Origin: Deinococcus ruber
GTDB taxonomy: Bacteria; Deinococcota; Deinococci; Deinococcales; Deinococcaceae
Direction of reading: 5' to 3'
Length of the DNA: 64,000 nucleotides
Assembly: GCF_014648095.1 (NCBI RefSeq)
Contig: NZ_BMQL01000009.1
Span: 105,569-169,568 of the forward strand
In this document: positions 16,413 to 25,863 of the stretch, one piece after another
How positions within the stretch are numbered: the stretch's first letter is position 1
How the letters are laid out: each line of letters starts with the position of its first letter
Notes under the pieces: model-generated
The model's database searches: none
What the model saw: only the letters and a program-made list of their open reading frames with translations
What the model was told of the DNA's origin: nothing
Translations under genes and position numbers: made by a program

Positions 16413-17594
16413 TTACTCCTGCTCGGTACTCAGGTCGTGGCGCGGCACCACGCGGTAGGGCGTGTTTCGCGGCGACAGCTCTCCGCTCAGGCGCAGCAGC
16501 AGCGCGTGGGCGGGGCGGCGGGCGCTGGCGTAGTCGGCAGCCGTGATGCGGCTCAGATCGGCTTTCAGCGCGTCAAGATTCGTGCTGAGGCGCAGCGCCG
16601 AGAGGCTGTAGGGCATGGAAAACCGCAGCCTGCCCTCGGCGTCGGGCTGTGCCAGATCGAAGGCCAGCACCGGCCCTCGCTGCTGCCTGGAAGTCAGGGC
16701 GCTCGTCAACTGAAGCACGCTGACCAGAGCATAGACGCCGCTGCGGGCAGGAGCATTCAGCGTGAGGGTGTGCCGACTCGACAGCGTGGTGATCATCCAG
16801 CGGGCGCTCTCGGTACTGGTCAGCCCGAGCTGAGACAGCAGCGGCGCAAGGCTCAGGCTGTACACGCTGTACGGATCGACCGGGTGGTCGGGCGTGCCCA
16901 GTGCCAGGGTCGTGCCGTTCAGGTGTAGTGCCGGACGCTCCCAGCCGCTTACACGCGGTCGCAGCCCGGCCCGCAGCGTGGCGGTCACGAGGGTATTCAG
17001 ATCCAGATACGTCTGTCCGCTGGCGTAGTCGCGCAGCAACACCCGGCGCAGATACGGATCGTTGCCGGTGTCCACCGTGATCGGCATTTTCAGACCGAGA
17101 AGGTGCAGCACCGGGCGCGTGAGGGTACCGCCGAGCGTGCCGCCGCTGCGCTGCAACTCGGCATTCAGGCTGGAAACATCGATATACGTGAACGGGCCGG
17201 GCAGCGTGAAGGCCGCCTGATAGCCCCGCACCTGTGCCAGACCGGGAAACAGGGTTCCCACCCCCAGCAGCGCTGCCCCCAGGAGGGCGCTCAGAGCGGC
17301 GGCCCGTGCCAGGCCCGGCAGCAGGTACACGCCCGCCATGCCCGCACTGACCTGAGCCGGTGTGCCGAGTTCCTGAAGTGCCCGCCGGGTGGCCTCGGCC
17401 CGCGTCAGGCCCAGCAGCGCCAGTTCGCCGCAGCGTGCCTCGACGTGGCCGCGCAGCTCTGCCTGAAGTTCGCGCCGCCTACGCCCGTACAGCCCACGCG
17501 ACGACTGCCGCAGATAGCGGCCCAGTTCGTCGGCGCTCGGGCGGTCGCTGCCCTGGGTACAGTTCCGTTGTTCCGCTTCCTCCTGACGGTTCAT
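16413..17594 (-). CDS. Membrane protein with permease-prefix domain, partner of PadR regulator
   Basis: A 393-residue protein. The N-terminal ~75 residues, with RRRRELQAELRGHVEARCGELALLGLTRAEATRRAL, resemble the permease prefix domain. One clear membrane helix follows at about 88-112 (LARAAALSALLGAALLGVG). The remaining ~280 residues are probably extracytoplasmic, rich in beta-strand-like segments, and not recognised. It is encoded 72 bases downstream of the PadR gene, a pairing common for permease-prefix proteins, and is probably controlled by it. Confidence 0.72.
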   Translation of the reverse strand: MNRQEEAEQRNCTQGSDRPSADELGRYLRQSSRGLYGRRRRELQAELRGHVEARCGELALLGLTRAEATRRALQELGTPAQVSAGMAGVYLLPGLARAAALSALLGAALLGVGTLFPGLAQVRGYQAAFTLPGPFTYIDVSSLNAELQRSGGTLGGTLTRPVLHLLGLKMPITVDTGNDPYLRRVLLRDYASGQTYLDLNTLVTATLRAGLRPRVSGWERPALHLNGTTLALGTPDHPVDPYSVYSLSLAPLLSQLGLTSTESARWMITTLSSRHTLTLNAPARSGVYALVSVLQLTSALTSRQQRGPVLAFDLAQPDAEGRLRFSMPYSLSALRLSTNLDALKADLSRITAADYASARRPAHALLLRLSGELSPRNTPYRVVPRHDLSTEQE

Positions 17595-17666
17595 GTGTTG
17601 CCTCCCCTGACCTGTGCATCTGCCCGGACGGTCTGCGTTGCCGATGGTGTGGAATGGCTGACGGAA

Positions 17667-17993
17667 TCAGGACGACTGACCGAGCGACTGAAGATGTCGG
17701 CTGAAGGTGCTGAATTCCTCGCGCTTCCGGGCCAGTTCACGGGTGCCGTCTTCGGTCAGCCAGTAGTACTTGACCGGTGCACCGCCGCGTGGCGCGGGCC
17801 GAAACTCGCCCTGCACCGCGCCCGACTGCTCCAGGCGGTGAAGCGCCGGATACAGGCTGCCCACCCGCAGTTCGAAGTAGCCGCCCGTCTCTGTCTGCGC
17901 CTGCTTGCTGATCTCCAGGCCGTACATCGGGCCGCCTTCCAGAATCGCCAGCAGAATCAGATCGAGATGCCCTTTGAGCAGATTCGAGTCCAT
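17667..17993 (-). CDS. PadR-family transcriptional regulator
   Basis: A 108-residue winged-helix protein, the usual size of a PadR-s1 regulator. It starts MDSNLLKGHLDLILLAILE, followed by GPMYGLEISKQ and the wing region RVGSLYPALHRLE. It ends in a dimerisation helix. PadR repressors bind palindromes at their own promoters, and a perfect 13-base palindrome lies about 24 bases upstream of this start. The next gene is the membrane protein it probably regulates. Confidence 0.92.
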   Translation of the reverse strand: MDSNLLKGHLDLILLAILEGGPMYGLEISKQAQTETGGYFELRVGSLYPALHRLEQSGAVQGEFRPAPRGGAPVKYYWLTEDGTRELARKREEFSTFSRHLQSLGQSS

Positions 17994-18016
17994 GAAGTCT
18001 CCTTTGAGCTTGATGA

Positions 18017-18043
18017 TCGGTTACCGATATAGTTATCCGATAG
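18017..18043. promoter_or_regulatory. Likely PadR operator
   Basis: ATCGGTTACCGAT at 18017-18029 is a perfect 13-base palindrome. It is followed at once by a related half-site cluster, GTTATCCGATA at 18033-18043. Position between the PadR gene and the divergent hydrolase suggests autoregulation and possibly control of both directions. Confidence 0.68.
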
Positions 18044-18123
18044 CGTGGTGACGAGTGTGATCGAACAGACAAACTTTATAAAATCTGTGCGGCCCTTCTG
18101 ACGGCAGCGTGCATACTGCGGCC

Positions 18124-19017
18124 ATGCCTGGTCAGTTTCTGAATGTCGGTGACACCCACCTGTTCGCGGAGGTGCGCGGTTCCTCCGCTCTGCCGCCCCT
18201 GATCGTGCTGCACGGCGGGCCGGGACTGGATCATCACGAGTTTGCAGACTTTCTCGATCCGCTGACCGATACGGTTCGCCTGGTGCTGCTCGACATGCGG
18301 GCGCAGGGAGAAAGCGACCGCGACGCGCCCGAATCGACGTGGACGCTGGCGCAGATGGCCGACGACGTGCAGGCCGCCGCACGCGCGCTGGGTGCGCCTC
18401 ATTACGCGGTGCTGGGCCACTCGTACGGAGCTTTCGTGGCGCTCCAGCAGGCGGTGAATGCCGAGGAAACTCGGCAGGGGCTGGTCGCCAGTATCGTGTG
18501 CTGCGGCGTGCCGTCGAGCCACTTTCTGGACGGTGTTCCCGCCGCCCTCGAACAGTTCGGGCCGCCCCAGCTCAGAGAGCAGATTCGTGCGTCGTGGGCC
18601 GGGGAAGCCGATGTTACGACAGAAGCCGATTTTGCGCGGCTGATGGAAGAACAGATGCCGTGGCACTTCGCCGATCCACTCGATCCGCGCATTGCCGATT
18701 ACACGCGGCGCAGTGCGGGCCGATACGCCCCCGACGTGCTGCGGCGCTTCGCTTCGGCGGGGTACGGCGGAATAGAGGTCGAGAAGGAACTCGGCAACGT
18801 CGGAACGCCGATGCTGGTACTTGCGGGTCGCCATGACCGCACCTGCCCGCCGGAAGCTTCGGAAGTGACCGCCGCCGGGGTTCCTGGGGCGCAGCTGCAC
18901 GTGTTCGAGAACAGCGGGCATATGCCGTTCGTCGAGCAGCCGGATGAATTTCTGATGGTGGTGCGGGGATTCCTGCAACGCATGCTGCCGGGTGCGGCAT
19001 GGCCGGAAGACGCGTAG
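18124..19017 (+). CDS. Alpha/beta hydrolase (proline-iminopeptidase-like)
   Basis: A 297-residue alpha/beta hydrolase. The oxyanion motif is HGGPGLDHHE and the nucleophile elbow is GHSYGAF. A catalytic acid is likely in LAGRHDRTCPPEAS and the histidine in NSGHMPF. HGGPG is typical of the prolyl iminopeptidase/epoxide-hydrolase group, but the substrate cannot be fixed. ATG 18124 is preferred over an in-frame GTG at 18109. It is divergent from the PadR gene across the palindromic operator. Confidence 0.88.
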   Translation: MPGQFLNVGDTHLFAEVRGSSALPPLIVLHGGPGLDHHEFADFLDPLTDTVRLVLLDMRAQGESDRDAPESTWTLAQMADDVQAAARALGAPHYAVLGHSYGAFVALQQAVNAEETRQGLVASIVCCGVPSSHFLDGVPAALEQFGPPQLREQIRASWAGEADVTTEADFARLMEEQMPWHFADPLDPRIADYTRRSAGRYAPDVLRRFASAGYGGIEVEKELGNVGTPMLVLAGRHDRTCPPEASEVTAAGVPGAQLHVFENSGHMPFVEQPDEFLMVVRGFLQRMLPGAAWPEDA

Positions 19018-19217
19018 GTCTTCAAGCCTAAACCGGTATTCATGGAATTCTGACGGCCACCATGCTCCACAGGCCCAGACTGCTGGCACCGAGCAGTTGA
19101 GGTTCCGGCACTCTGCGTGACTGCCAGGAACAGCCAGAACACGAGAAATCAGCGGAACGGCGGCAGGTTCAGCGTCTGCTGATGACGCCCAGAATTGTCA
19201 TGCCCAGTGGAGGCCCC

Positions 19218-19634
19218 ATGAGTACCCGAACCCTGTCAGAGTTGTCCAAGAAGATGCAGAAGATCGATATCGCCATGCTCTCCACCCACACCGATCACGG
19301 CAATATCGGCGGACGCCCGATGAGCAATAACGGGGAAGTCGAGTACGACGGCACCTCGTACTATTTCACCTGGGACGAATCGCGGACCGTGAAGGACATC
19401 GAGAAAGACAACAAGGTGTCGCTGGCGTTCCAGGGCGAGAAAGCCTTTCTGGTGGCGGTGGAAGGCAAGGCGAAACTGGTGCGCGACCGAAAAGCGATGG
19501 AGAAGCACTGGACGCCCGATCTCGACCGCTGGTTCAAAGACGGCCTCGACACGCCCGGCGTCGTGATGATTCAGGTGGACGCGACCCGCATTCACTACTG
19601 GGACGGCGAGGACGACGGCGAAGTGAAGCTGTAA
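19218..19634 (+). CDS. Pyridoxamine-5'-phosphate-oxidase-like general stress protein
   Basis: A 138-residue protein of the split-barrel flavin-binding fold (general stress protein 26 type). Features include LSTHTDHGNIGGRPMSN, YYFTWDESRTVKDIEKDNKV and a C-terminal TRIHYWDGEDDGE. Such proteins bind FMN, FAD or F420 and are usually not true PNP oxidases. Start 19218 is set by GGAGG five bases upstream. It is followed by a strong bidirectional terminator. Confidence 0.9.
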   Translation: MSTRTLSELSKKMQKIDIAMLSTHTDHGNIGGRPMSNNGEVEYDGTSYYFTWDESRTVKDIEKDNKVSLAFQGEKAFLVAVEGKAKLVRDRKAMEKHWTPDLDRWFKDGLDTPGVVMIQVDATRIHYWDGEDDGEVKL

Positions 19635-19676
19635 CGCCTTCTGCTGGGGCCGGATGAGCCGCAGACCAACGGAAAA

Positions 19677-19717
19677 CCCGCAGCGCCTGAACTGACAGTT
19701 CAGGCGCTGCGGGTTTT
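19677..19717. terminator. Strong bidirectional terminator
   Basis: A perfect 17-base-pair stem (19677-19693 with 19697-19713) with a three-base loop. It is followed by TTTT on the plus strand and flanked by AAAA on the other side. It separates the convergent stress-protein and ion-channel genes and should stop both transcripts. Confidence 0.92.
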
Positions 19718-19742
19718 GCCCAAAAAGCGTTCCCTCTGTCGC

Positions 19743-21647
19743 TCAGCTTTCGGCCAGCACGATCACTCTGTCCTGGCTGGAAAAGCTCACCGACTCGGGC
19801 TTTTTCGGATTCAGATGGACGCCGTAGGCGAGTTTGGGATCGTTCGCCTCGCTTTTCAGGCGGTAACCGATAGCGATTTCGCCGCGCCGCCGGGCTGCCT
19901 CCAGCACCGTGTAGAACGTGAGCGGCTGGCCTGTGGCCACATAGTCGCTGGCAGGCTTCAGATAGATTTCAGATCCTTCTGCCCGGAACAGGTCATCGAA
20001 GACGGCCTTCAGTTCGCTGTTCTCGGACAGCTGAGCCATCATCAGGCTGACCAGGCGGTCGGACACGATGAAGTCGTCGGCCTGCGTGACCTGAGCGAGT
20101 TCGCGGTTCCTCACGTCCAGCATCTCTGAAACGATGGAGTAGTCCTGGCCCGCTCTGCTCGCCATGTCGCGCAGATGCAGCAGCGTCACCAGCGTGCGCC
20201 CGTCGGCCTGTTGCACGTCCAGCGTGTCTGACGACGACAGCGTGATGATGTGGTCGAAGCGGCCCGGCTCCAGCGATTCCAGCACCCGCCGGTCGGTGGT
20301 ATCGCCGTGCAGATGCTCGATCTGCTGGTGGTCGAGGGCCGTTCCGAGCTGCTCAAGCGTATGTGCCGCGTCCGGTTCGTCGGTCACGACGGTCAGGCTC
20401 GACCCGGCGGCCACGTACTGATCGAGTTCGCTGATGATGGTCTCGGCGCGTCCGTTCCAGCCGAGCATCAGCGTGCGCTCGGGGGCCGCCGCCTGCACCA
20501 CCGTCTCGCGGATCGCCGCCTCGTCGATCTGGTGTGTCAGGGGCTGAGCCTTCACCGTGTCGTCGTCCGATGAGATGGCGATCACCTTGTCACCCGCCGA
20601 AATGCGCGTGTCCATCGGCGGATTCAGCACGATCTGACCGTCTTTGAAGCGCAGCCCGATCAGGGCCGAGTCGGGAAAGGCGAACAGCGCCTCACCGAAC
20701 GTCTGCCCGTTCAGCGCTGGCAGCTCTGAAAAATAGATCTCGTCGCCGCCGAAATCCAGCAGATCGGTGTACACCACCGACAACCCCGACTGGCGGCTGG
20801 TCTGCACCATGATGCGCGAGATCAGGTCGCCGACCAGCACCAGACTGGCCTCGTCTTTGCCCACCAGACGCGCCGCTTCCAGATTGCGCGACTCTCTGAT
20901 CTCGGCCACGATGTGATAGGGCGTGGTGCGGCGATTCGGATTGTTGGTGATTGCCAGGATCGACTTGATGACGCCCGAGTCGGCGTTGTCGTCTTCCGGG
21001 GCCAGCACGATGATCGAGCGGGCCGCGTGCGGATTGGCGATTTCGAGATCGGTCAGGTCGATGGGGCTGCCGGTGCGGCACACCACGCGGGTGCGGCCCG
21101 TCGATCCCAGGCGGTCGCGCAGCTCGTCCTCCATCTCCACCTTGTCCTTGTCGGCCAGAATGACCACGCAGGGGCGGCGCTGGTTGGCGTTGGCGATCAC
21201 CAGTTCAGACAGAATGGTGAAGACGTGGGGCGACCAGCCGAGGATCAGGGTATGGCCCGACTCGACCACGAACGAGCGTCCCTTGCGGAGATCTTCCAGA
21301 CGCGACTCGATGCCACTGGTGACCACACCGATCAGGGTGCTGACCACGAAGATGCCGCCCAGCGTCATGACGAACATGGTGCCCAGGAACAGCGGCGATC
21401 CGCTGTCTCCGCCCAGTGCGCCGGAATCGAGCGCCCGCATCAGGTTGCTCCAGAGCAGCGCGGGTAGTCCGATGGCTTTGTGGTCGTCTCCGACGGGAAC
21501 CTGGTGCGTCAGTTCCACAAAGCCGGTGACGAGGGCAATCAGCAGCACCGAGGCCAGGAACAGCCAGCCGATCATGGCAGACGGCCCCCTGGACATACTG
21601 TTGTCGAAACGGTAACGCAACTGCTCGCCGAGTCCTGCTTTTCTCAT
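19743..21647 (-). CDS. CASTOR/POLLUX-related ion channel with RCK-like domains
   Basis: A 634-residue membrane protein. An N-terminal helix (GWLFLASVLLIALVTGFVE) and a second one (FVMTLGGIFVVSTLIGVVT) bracket a pore-loop-like segment. Long cytoplasmic Rossmann-type domains follow: HTLILGWSPHVFTILSELV and, later, RTLMLGWNGRAETIISELD. The repeated GW motif and the domain order fit prokaryotic CASTOR/POLLUX-type channels, which conduct K+ or Ca2+ and bind ligands through RCK domains. It ends at the shared terminator. Confidence 0.85.
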   Translation of the reverse strand: MRKAGLGEQLRYRFDNSMSRGPSAMIGWLFLASVLLIALVTGFVELTHQVPVGDDHKAIGLPALLWSNLMRALDSGALGGDSGSPLFLGTMFVMTLGGIFVVSTLIGVVTSGIESRLEDLRKGRSFVVESGHTLILGWSPHVFTILSELVIANANQRRPCVVILADKDKVEMEDELRDRLGSTGRTRVVCRTGSPIDLTDLEIANPHAARSIIVLAPEDDNADSGVIKSILAITNNPNRRTTPYHIVAEIRESRNLEAARLVGKDEASLVLVGDLISRIMVQTSRQSGLSVVYTDLLDFGGDEIYFSELPALNGQTFGEALFAFPDSALIGLRFKDGQIVLNPPMDTRISAGDKVIAISSDDDTVKAQPLTHQIDEAAIRETVVQAAAPERTLMLGWNGRAETIISELDQYVAAGSSLTVVTDEPDAAHTLEQLGTALDHQQIEHLHGDTTDRRVLESLEPGRFDHIITLSSSDTLDVQQADGRTLVTLLHLRDMASRAGQDYSIVSEMLDVRNRELAQVTQADDFIVSDRLVSLMMAQLSENSELKAVFDDLFRAEGSEIYLKPASDYVATGQPLTFYTVLEAARRRGEIAIGYRLKSEANDPKLAYGVHLNPKKPESVSFSSQDRVIVLAES

Positions 21648-21854
21648 GCTGCTCCTTGTATGGTTGTCGGACAGCCTCTGCGCTTCATCGGGACGGAAAC
21701 GAGGAAAGAAGAGCGTTACACAGGACTATGCGCCGATTGTATCGGCCTGAAGCGTCGGTACGCGCCTTGAGCTAAAGGGGGTGCCGCCTACGGTGTGCCG
21801 GAAAGCAGAGCTGCCGGGACACAGGCACGCTTCCGGGAACGCTATTGTGTAAGC

Positions 21855-24800
21855 ATGTTTACTGCGCCGCTCAGCGGCCCCGATCTCAGCGAGCGCTTGC
21901 AGGAAGTGACCGAGGCCCTGGCGCTTTCGAGTACGGCGGAGCGTATTTTCGAGGTGGTGCTGCCCGCTGTGAGCAGCGCAGTACAGGCGAGCGCGTGCAT
22001 GCTGCTGACACCCGGCCCGGAAGACGATGAACCGTCCGGTTCCCACGAACTCAGCGACCGTCGTGGCGTAGATTTTGCCGGTATAGCGGGGCCGCTGACC
22101 TGGCAGCCGGTGTACGCCCAGACCGATATGCTGGCGCAGCAGTCCACCAGAGCAGGTCGCCCACTGGCCCTCGAAACAGCCACCAGAACGGCCGATCTGT
22201 TGCCCCTCGACGCTCAGCGGACCCAGCCGGTACGCGTGACCTGTGCCGCTTTTCCACTGCTGCTCGACGAACGTGCCCTGGGAGTGCTGGCCGTCGAATT
22301 CGTTCAGCCCTTCGAGCTGAGCGTGGCGCAGCAGCGGTTTCTGCGGGTGGTGGCGGCGCAGGCGGCCATTGCGCTGGGGCGAGCGCAGGGGCTGGGGCAG
22401 CTCGAACACCGCGTGCAGGCCCGCACCCGCGAGCTGAACGAGCAGCGGGCCGCCCTGAATGCCTTCGTGACCTTTGCCGAAGCTGCCGGAACCGTTACCG
22501 ACGAGCTGACGCTGGCACGGCAGGCGCTGGAGACGGTGGAGGTCCTGTTTCCCGGCTGCAATACCTCGTATTACCTGCCGGAAGAGGGGCGCTGGAAGGC
22601 CAAACTCTATGCGGGCACTCTCACGCCCGAGATGGCCGCTTTCATCACGGCGGGACTGCCGCCCGAGTCGCCTCTGCTGGCTCCGGCGCTGCACAGCCGC
22701 GAGGTGTATTTTGCCGACGCCGTGCAGATCGAACTCGATCACCTCCAGACGCGTGGACAGTACGGAGCGTTGGGCGTGTATCCGCTGGTGGTGGGCGGCA
22801 GGGTAGAGGCGCTGCTGGGGATCGGTCTGCTCGATATTTCTGTGTGGTCGGATCTGAACCGTGCGCTGTTCCGGAGCATCGGGCGCAGTCTGAATCTGGC
22901 TGTCGAGCGGGCGCGGCAGGCCAGCGTCCTTCAGGCACACCGCGCCGAGCTGGAGGCCCAGACGCGTGTGCTGGAGGCGTTTTCGGCCTTCTCGCACGAT
23001 CTGGCGCTGCTTCAGGAACCATTCGCGGTCATCCGCCGCGCCCAGGAACTGATTCTGGCGCAGCTGCCTCAGGGCTACAGCGTGTATTACGAGCTGGAAG
23101 GTGGCCTGTGGCGCAGCCGGTCACAGGCCGGAGAACTCACCGAGGGGCTTCAGCGCGTCGTGGATGCCGGTCGTGCCTACCACGATTCCTGGAGCAACGT
23201 GCAGGCGTGGGAAAGCGGCGAGCCGGTGTATCAGGATCTTTATGACCCGGCAACCGATACGGTAGGTGCGCTGGCGAGCCATGTGCGGGCCACGGCCACG
23301 CTGCCGGTGCGGGTGGGAGGTCAGGCGCGGGGCCTGTTGCGGGTGGCCCTGACCAGCAGCAGTCCGGACGTTCCTGGCGGCTGGACGCGCACCGAACGGG
23401 TGATGCTGGAAACGCTGGTGCGTCATCTGGGCACGGTGCTGGCCGGAGCTGATCAGGCGGCGGCACTGGAGCGGCAACGAGAAGCGACGCTGGCGCAGAC
23501 ACGGGTGCTGGAGGCGTTCGCGGTCTTTGCCCACGACGTCACGCAGCTCAGCGGTCAGGAGGCGGTCATCCGGCGGGCACAGGAAATCGTGCTCTCGATG
23601 CTGCCCGGCAGCCACAGCATCTATTTTGAGCGAGGCCCCGACGCCTGGGTTCCGCGCTCCTGGGTCGGAGACGTTCCGGCAGACACCCTGGCTTCCATCA
23701 GAGCAGGCCGGGCGTTCGGTGAATCGGTGTATCTGGAGCGTCCGTGGGCCACCAGCCTCGCCTATTACCACGCCAACGACGATCCCGCTGCCGATCCGGA
23801 TGTGCTGGGGAGCGCAGGGCAAGCCACCGCCAGTTTTCCGGTCGAGGTCGCGGGCCAGCCGACGCCGGTTGGCGTGATGTGTCTGGCGCTGGGAGACGAG
23901 CGGCAGAGCTGGACGAACACCGACCGCACCGTGATCGAAACCATGATTCGCACGCTGGGTCTGGTGCTCGACGGCGTGCGGAGCGCCGAACTGCTGACCC
24001 GCCAGAACGCGCTGCTGGAAACCCAGAACACCCAGCTGGAGGCTCAGACGCGTTCGCTGCGGGGCTTCAACGAGCTGACCCGCCAGCTGAGCGGGCACAC
24101 CGACCCGCACGCCCTGGTGCAGCGGGCGCTGGAAGGCATGCTGTCGCTGCTGCCCAACGGATACGTGGTGTATTTCGAACTGGAGCAGACGGCAGCGCGG
24201 GGAGGTCTGTGGCTCCAGAAGGCCATAGCAGGGCAGTACGCCCGGCCCGATCTGGAAGCAGTGGTCCGTGCTGGTCTGCCCTACGCCACCACCCGCAACC
24301 TGACCCAGCCCTGGGAAACGCGGCAGCCGTTTTATCAGAACAGCTACGCGCCCGGGACCGACGAGCTGAACCTGGAACTGGTCAATCTGCGTTCTGCCAC
24401 TGCCTGCCTGCCGGTGCTGGTCAACAACCGGCCTTACGGAGTCATCGCGTGTGTTCTGGTCGCGGTGCGCGATTGGTCGGAAACCGACCGGGACGTGCTG
24501 GAGAGCATCGTTCGCAGTCTGGGCCTCGCCATCGAGGGGGCGCAGGGGGTGGAAGCCCTCCGCGCCAAGACCGTGGAACTGGAGCGCTCGAACGCCGAGC
24601 TGGAACGCTTCGCGTATATCGCCTCACACGATCTTCAGGAGCCGCTGCGAACCATCTCAAGCTTTAGCGATCTGCTTCAGCGGCGCTACCGCGACCAGCT
24701 CGATCCCAAGGCGCAGCAGTATCTCGACTTCATCTACAAGGGCAGCGGTCAGATGAAGGCGCTGGTCGATGACCTGCTGACCTTTTCGCGGCTGTCGGCA

Positions 24801-25301
24801 GAGCGCACCCAGAAACGGAGCATGAGCCTGGCAGAACCTGTTCAGGAGGCCATCGAGCGCCTGAGTGCCGCCATTCTGGAGTCGGGCGCGATCATCCAGG
24901 CCGACGCGCTGCCGGTGGTATTGGGCGACGGGCCGCAACTCGCGCAACTCTTTCAGAATCTGATCGGGAATGCCATCAAGTTTCGCCGCCGGGGTGTTGC
25001 GCCGCGTATCGAAGTGCGGGCTGTCCGTACCGATGAACACTGGCATGTAAGCGTTCACGATAACGGCATCGGCATGAAGCCGGAATACTTCGAGCGCATC
25101 TTCGTGATGTTCCAGCGGCTGCACCACCGCAGCGAATACCAGGGCACCGGTCTGGGCCTCTCGATCTGTCAGAAGATCGTGGAGCAGCACGGCGGCAGGG
25201 TGTGGGTCGAGTCGGTGGAAGGCGAGGGCAGCACCTTCCATTTCACGCTGCGAGCAGGCACAGACGCGGAAGGCGAGGCCCGCCCGGTCAGTGTGGGCTG
25301 A
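21855..25301 (+). CDS. Multi-GAF sensor histidine kinase (five GAF-like domains)
   Basis: A very large soluble kinase of 1148 residues from ATG 21855. Five GAF-like modules of about 160-175 residues follow one another (roughly 15-180, 200-360, 375-540, 555-720, 735-905), linked by coiled-coil segments such as QASVLQAHRAELEAQTRVLE. The HisKA domain has RFAYIASHDLQEPLRTISSF with the phospho-accepting His. The ATPase domain has NLIGNAIKFRRRG, DNGIGMKPEYFERIF and GTGLGLSIC. There is no receiver domain and no adjacent response regulator. A similar kinase lies at 31558; the two are probably paralogues. Confidence 0.9.
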   Translation: MFTAPLSGPDLSERLQEVTEALALSSTAERIFEVVLPAVSSAVQASACMLLTPGPEDDEPSGSHELSDRRGVDFAGIAGPLTWQPVYAQTDMLAQQSTRAGRPLALETATRTADLLPLDAQRTQPVRVTCAAFPLLLDERALGVLAVEFVQPFELSVAQQRFLRVVAAQAAIALGRAQGLGQLEHRVQARTRELNEQRAALNAFVTFAEAAGTVTDELTLARQALETVEVLFPGCNTSYYLPEEGRWKAKLYAGTLTPEMAAFITAGLPPESPLLAPALHSREVYFADAVQIELDHLQTRGQYGALGVYPLVVGGRVEALLGIGLLDISVWSDLNRALFRSIGRSLNLAVERARQASVLQAHRAELEAQTRVLEAFSAFSHDLALLQEPFAVIRRAQELILAQLPQGYSVYYELEGGLWRSRSQAGELTEGLQRVVDAGRAYHDSWSNVQAWESGEPVYQDLYDPATDTVGALASHVRATATLPVRVGGQARGLLRVALTSSSPDVPGGWTRTERVMLETLVRHLGTVLAGADQAAALERQREATLAQTRVLEAFAVFAHDVTQLSGQEAVIRRAQEIVLSMLPGSHSIYFERGPDAWVPRSWVGDVPADTLASIRAGRAFGESVYLERPWATSLAYYHANDDPAADPDVLGSAGQATASFPVEVAGQPTPVGVMCLALGDERQSWTNTDRTVIETMIRTLGLVLDGVRSAELLTRQNALLETQNTQLEAQTRSLRGFNELTRQLSGHTDPHALVQRALEGMLSLLPNGYVVYFELEQTAARGGLWLQKAIAGQYARPDLEAVVRAGLPYATTRNLTQPWETRQPFYQNSYAPGTDELNLELVNLRSATACLPVLVNNRPYGVIACVLVAVRDWSETDRDVLESIVRSLGLAIEGAQGVEALRAKTVELERSNAELERFAYIASHDLQEPLRTISSFSDLLQRRYRDQLDPKAQQYLDFIYKGSGQMKALVDDLLTFSRLSAERTQKRSMSLAEPVQEAIERLSAAILESGAIIQADALPVVLGDGPQLAQLFQNLIGNAIKFRRRGVAPRIEVRAVRTDEHWHVSVHDNGIGMKPEYFERIFVMFQRLHHRSEYQGTGLGLSICQKIVEQHGGRVWVESVEGEGSTFHFTLRAGTDAEGEARPVSVG

Positions 25302-25345
25302 AGTTGCTGGCAGCGCAGATGTGAAGCGGGCCGCCAGCAACTTCA
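25299..25345. terminator. Hairpin between convergent histidine kinase and NfeD genes
   Basis: A perfect 13-base-pair stem (25299-25311 with 25333-25345) and a 21-base loop, overlapping the kinase stop codon. There is no clear U-run, so it may be a Rho-assisted terminator or a 3'-end stabilising structure. Confidence 0.55.
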
Positions 25346-25361
25346 GCGTCCAGAGGGAATA

Positions 25362-25862
25362 TCAGGAACGGGGCGCAGGGTAAGGCGGCTCTGATCCTTC
25401 CGTCACCCGCTGTACCGTCAGCACCGCCCCCTCTGCCGCCACGATGACGACGCGGCTGCCTGCCGGGGCGTCGGGGCCGCGCACCAACCACGTGCCGTCT
25501 CCGATACGCGCCCGGCCCTCGCCACCCTGAATCGCCTCGGTCAGCACCACGCGCCTGCCCACCAGCCGCGCCGCACCCTGTCCCAGCGTATCGGCCTCGG
25601 CGCTGCGGGGCAGACGGGTCAGCAAGCGGCGGCCCAGCCACACGCTGCCCACACACAGCGCCGCGTACAGCACGAGCTGCACCGGCACACTCAGCGGCAG
25701 CAGCACTTCGAGCAGGCCCAGCACCAGCGCCGCCAGCGCCAGCCACACGAAAAAGATGCCGGGCGTCAGCACTTCCAGAATCAGCAGGGCGGCCCCCAGA
25801 ATCCACCAGTGCCACGGTGCCAGATGGCTCAGGCTCGGCCAGTCCAGACTCGCCCAGTCCAT
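25362..25862 (-). CDS. NfeD-family membrane protein
   Basis: A 166-residue short-form NfeD protein. Two to three N-terminal membrane helices (HWWILGAALLILEVLTPGIFFVWLAL and following) lead into a C-terminal OB-fold domain (GQGAARLVGRRVVLTEAIQGGEGRARIGDGTW). It lacks the protease domain of long NfeD. The gene starts one base after the SPFH gene stop, the classic NfeD-SPFH pairing in which the OB domain binds the stomatin-like partner in membrane microdomains. Confidence 0.9.
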   Translation of the reverse strand: MDWASLDWPSLSHLAPWHWWILGAALLILEVLTPGIFFVWLALAALVLGLLEVLLPLSVPVQLVLYAALCVGSVWLGRRLLTRLPRSAEADTLGQGAARLVGRRVVLTEAIQGGEGRARIGDGTWLVRGPDAPAGSRVVIVAAEGAVLTVQRVTEGSEPPYPAPRS

Positions 25863-25863
25863 C

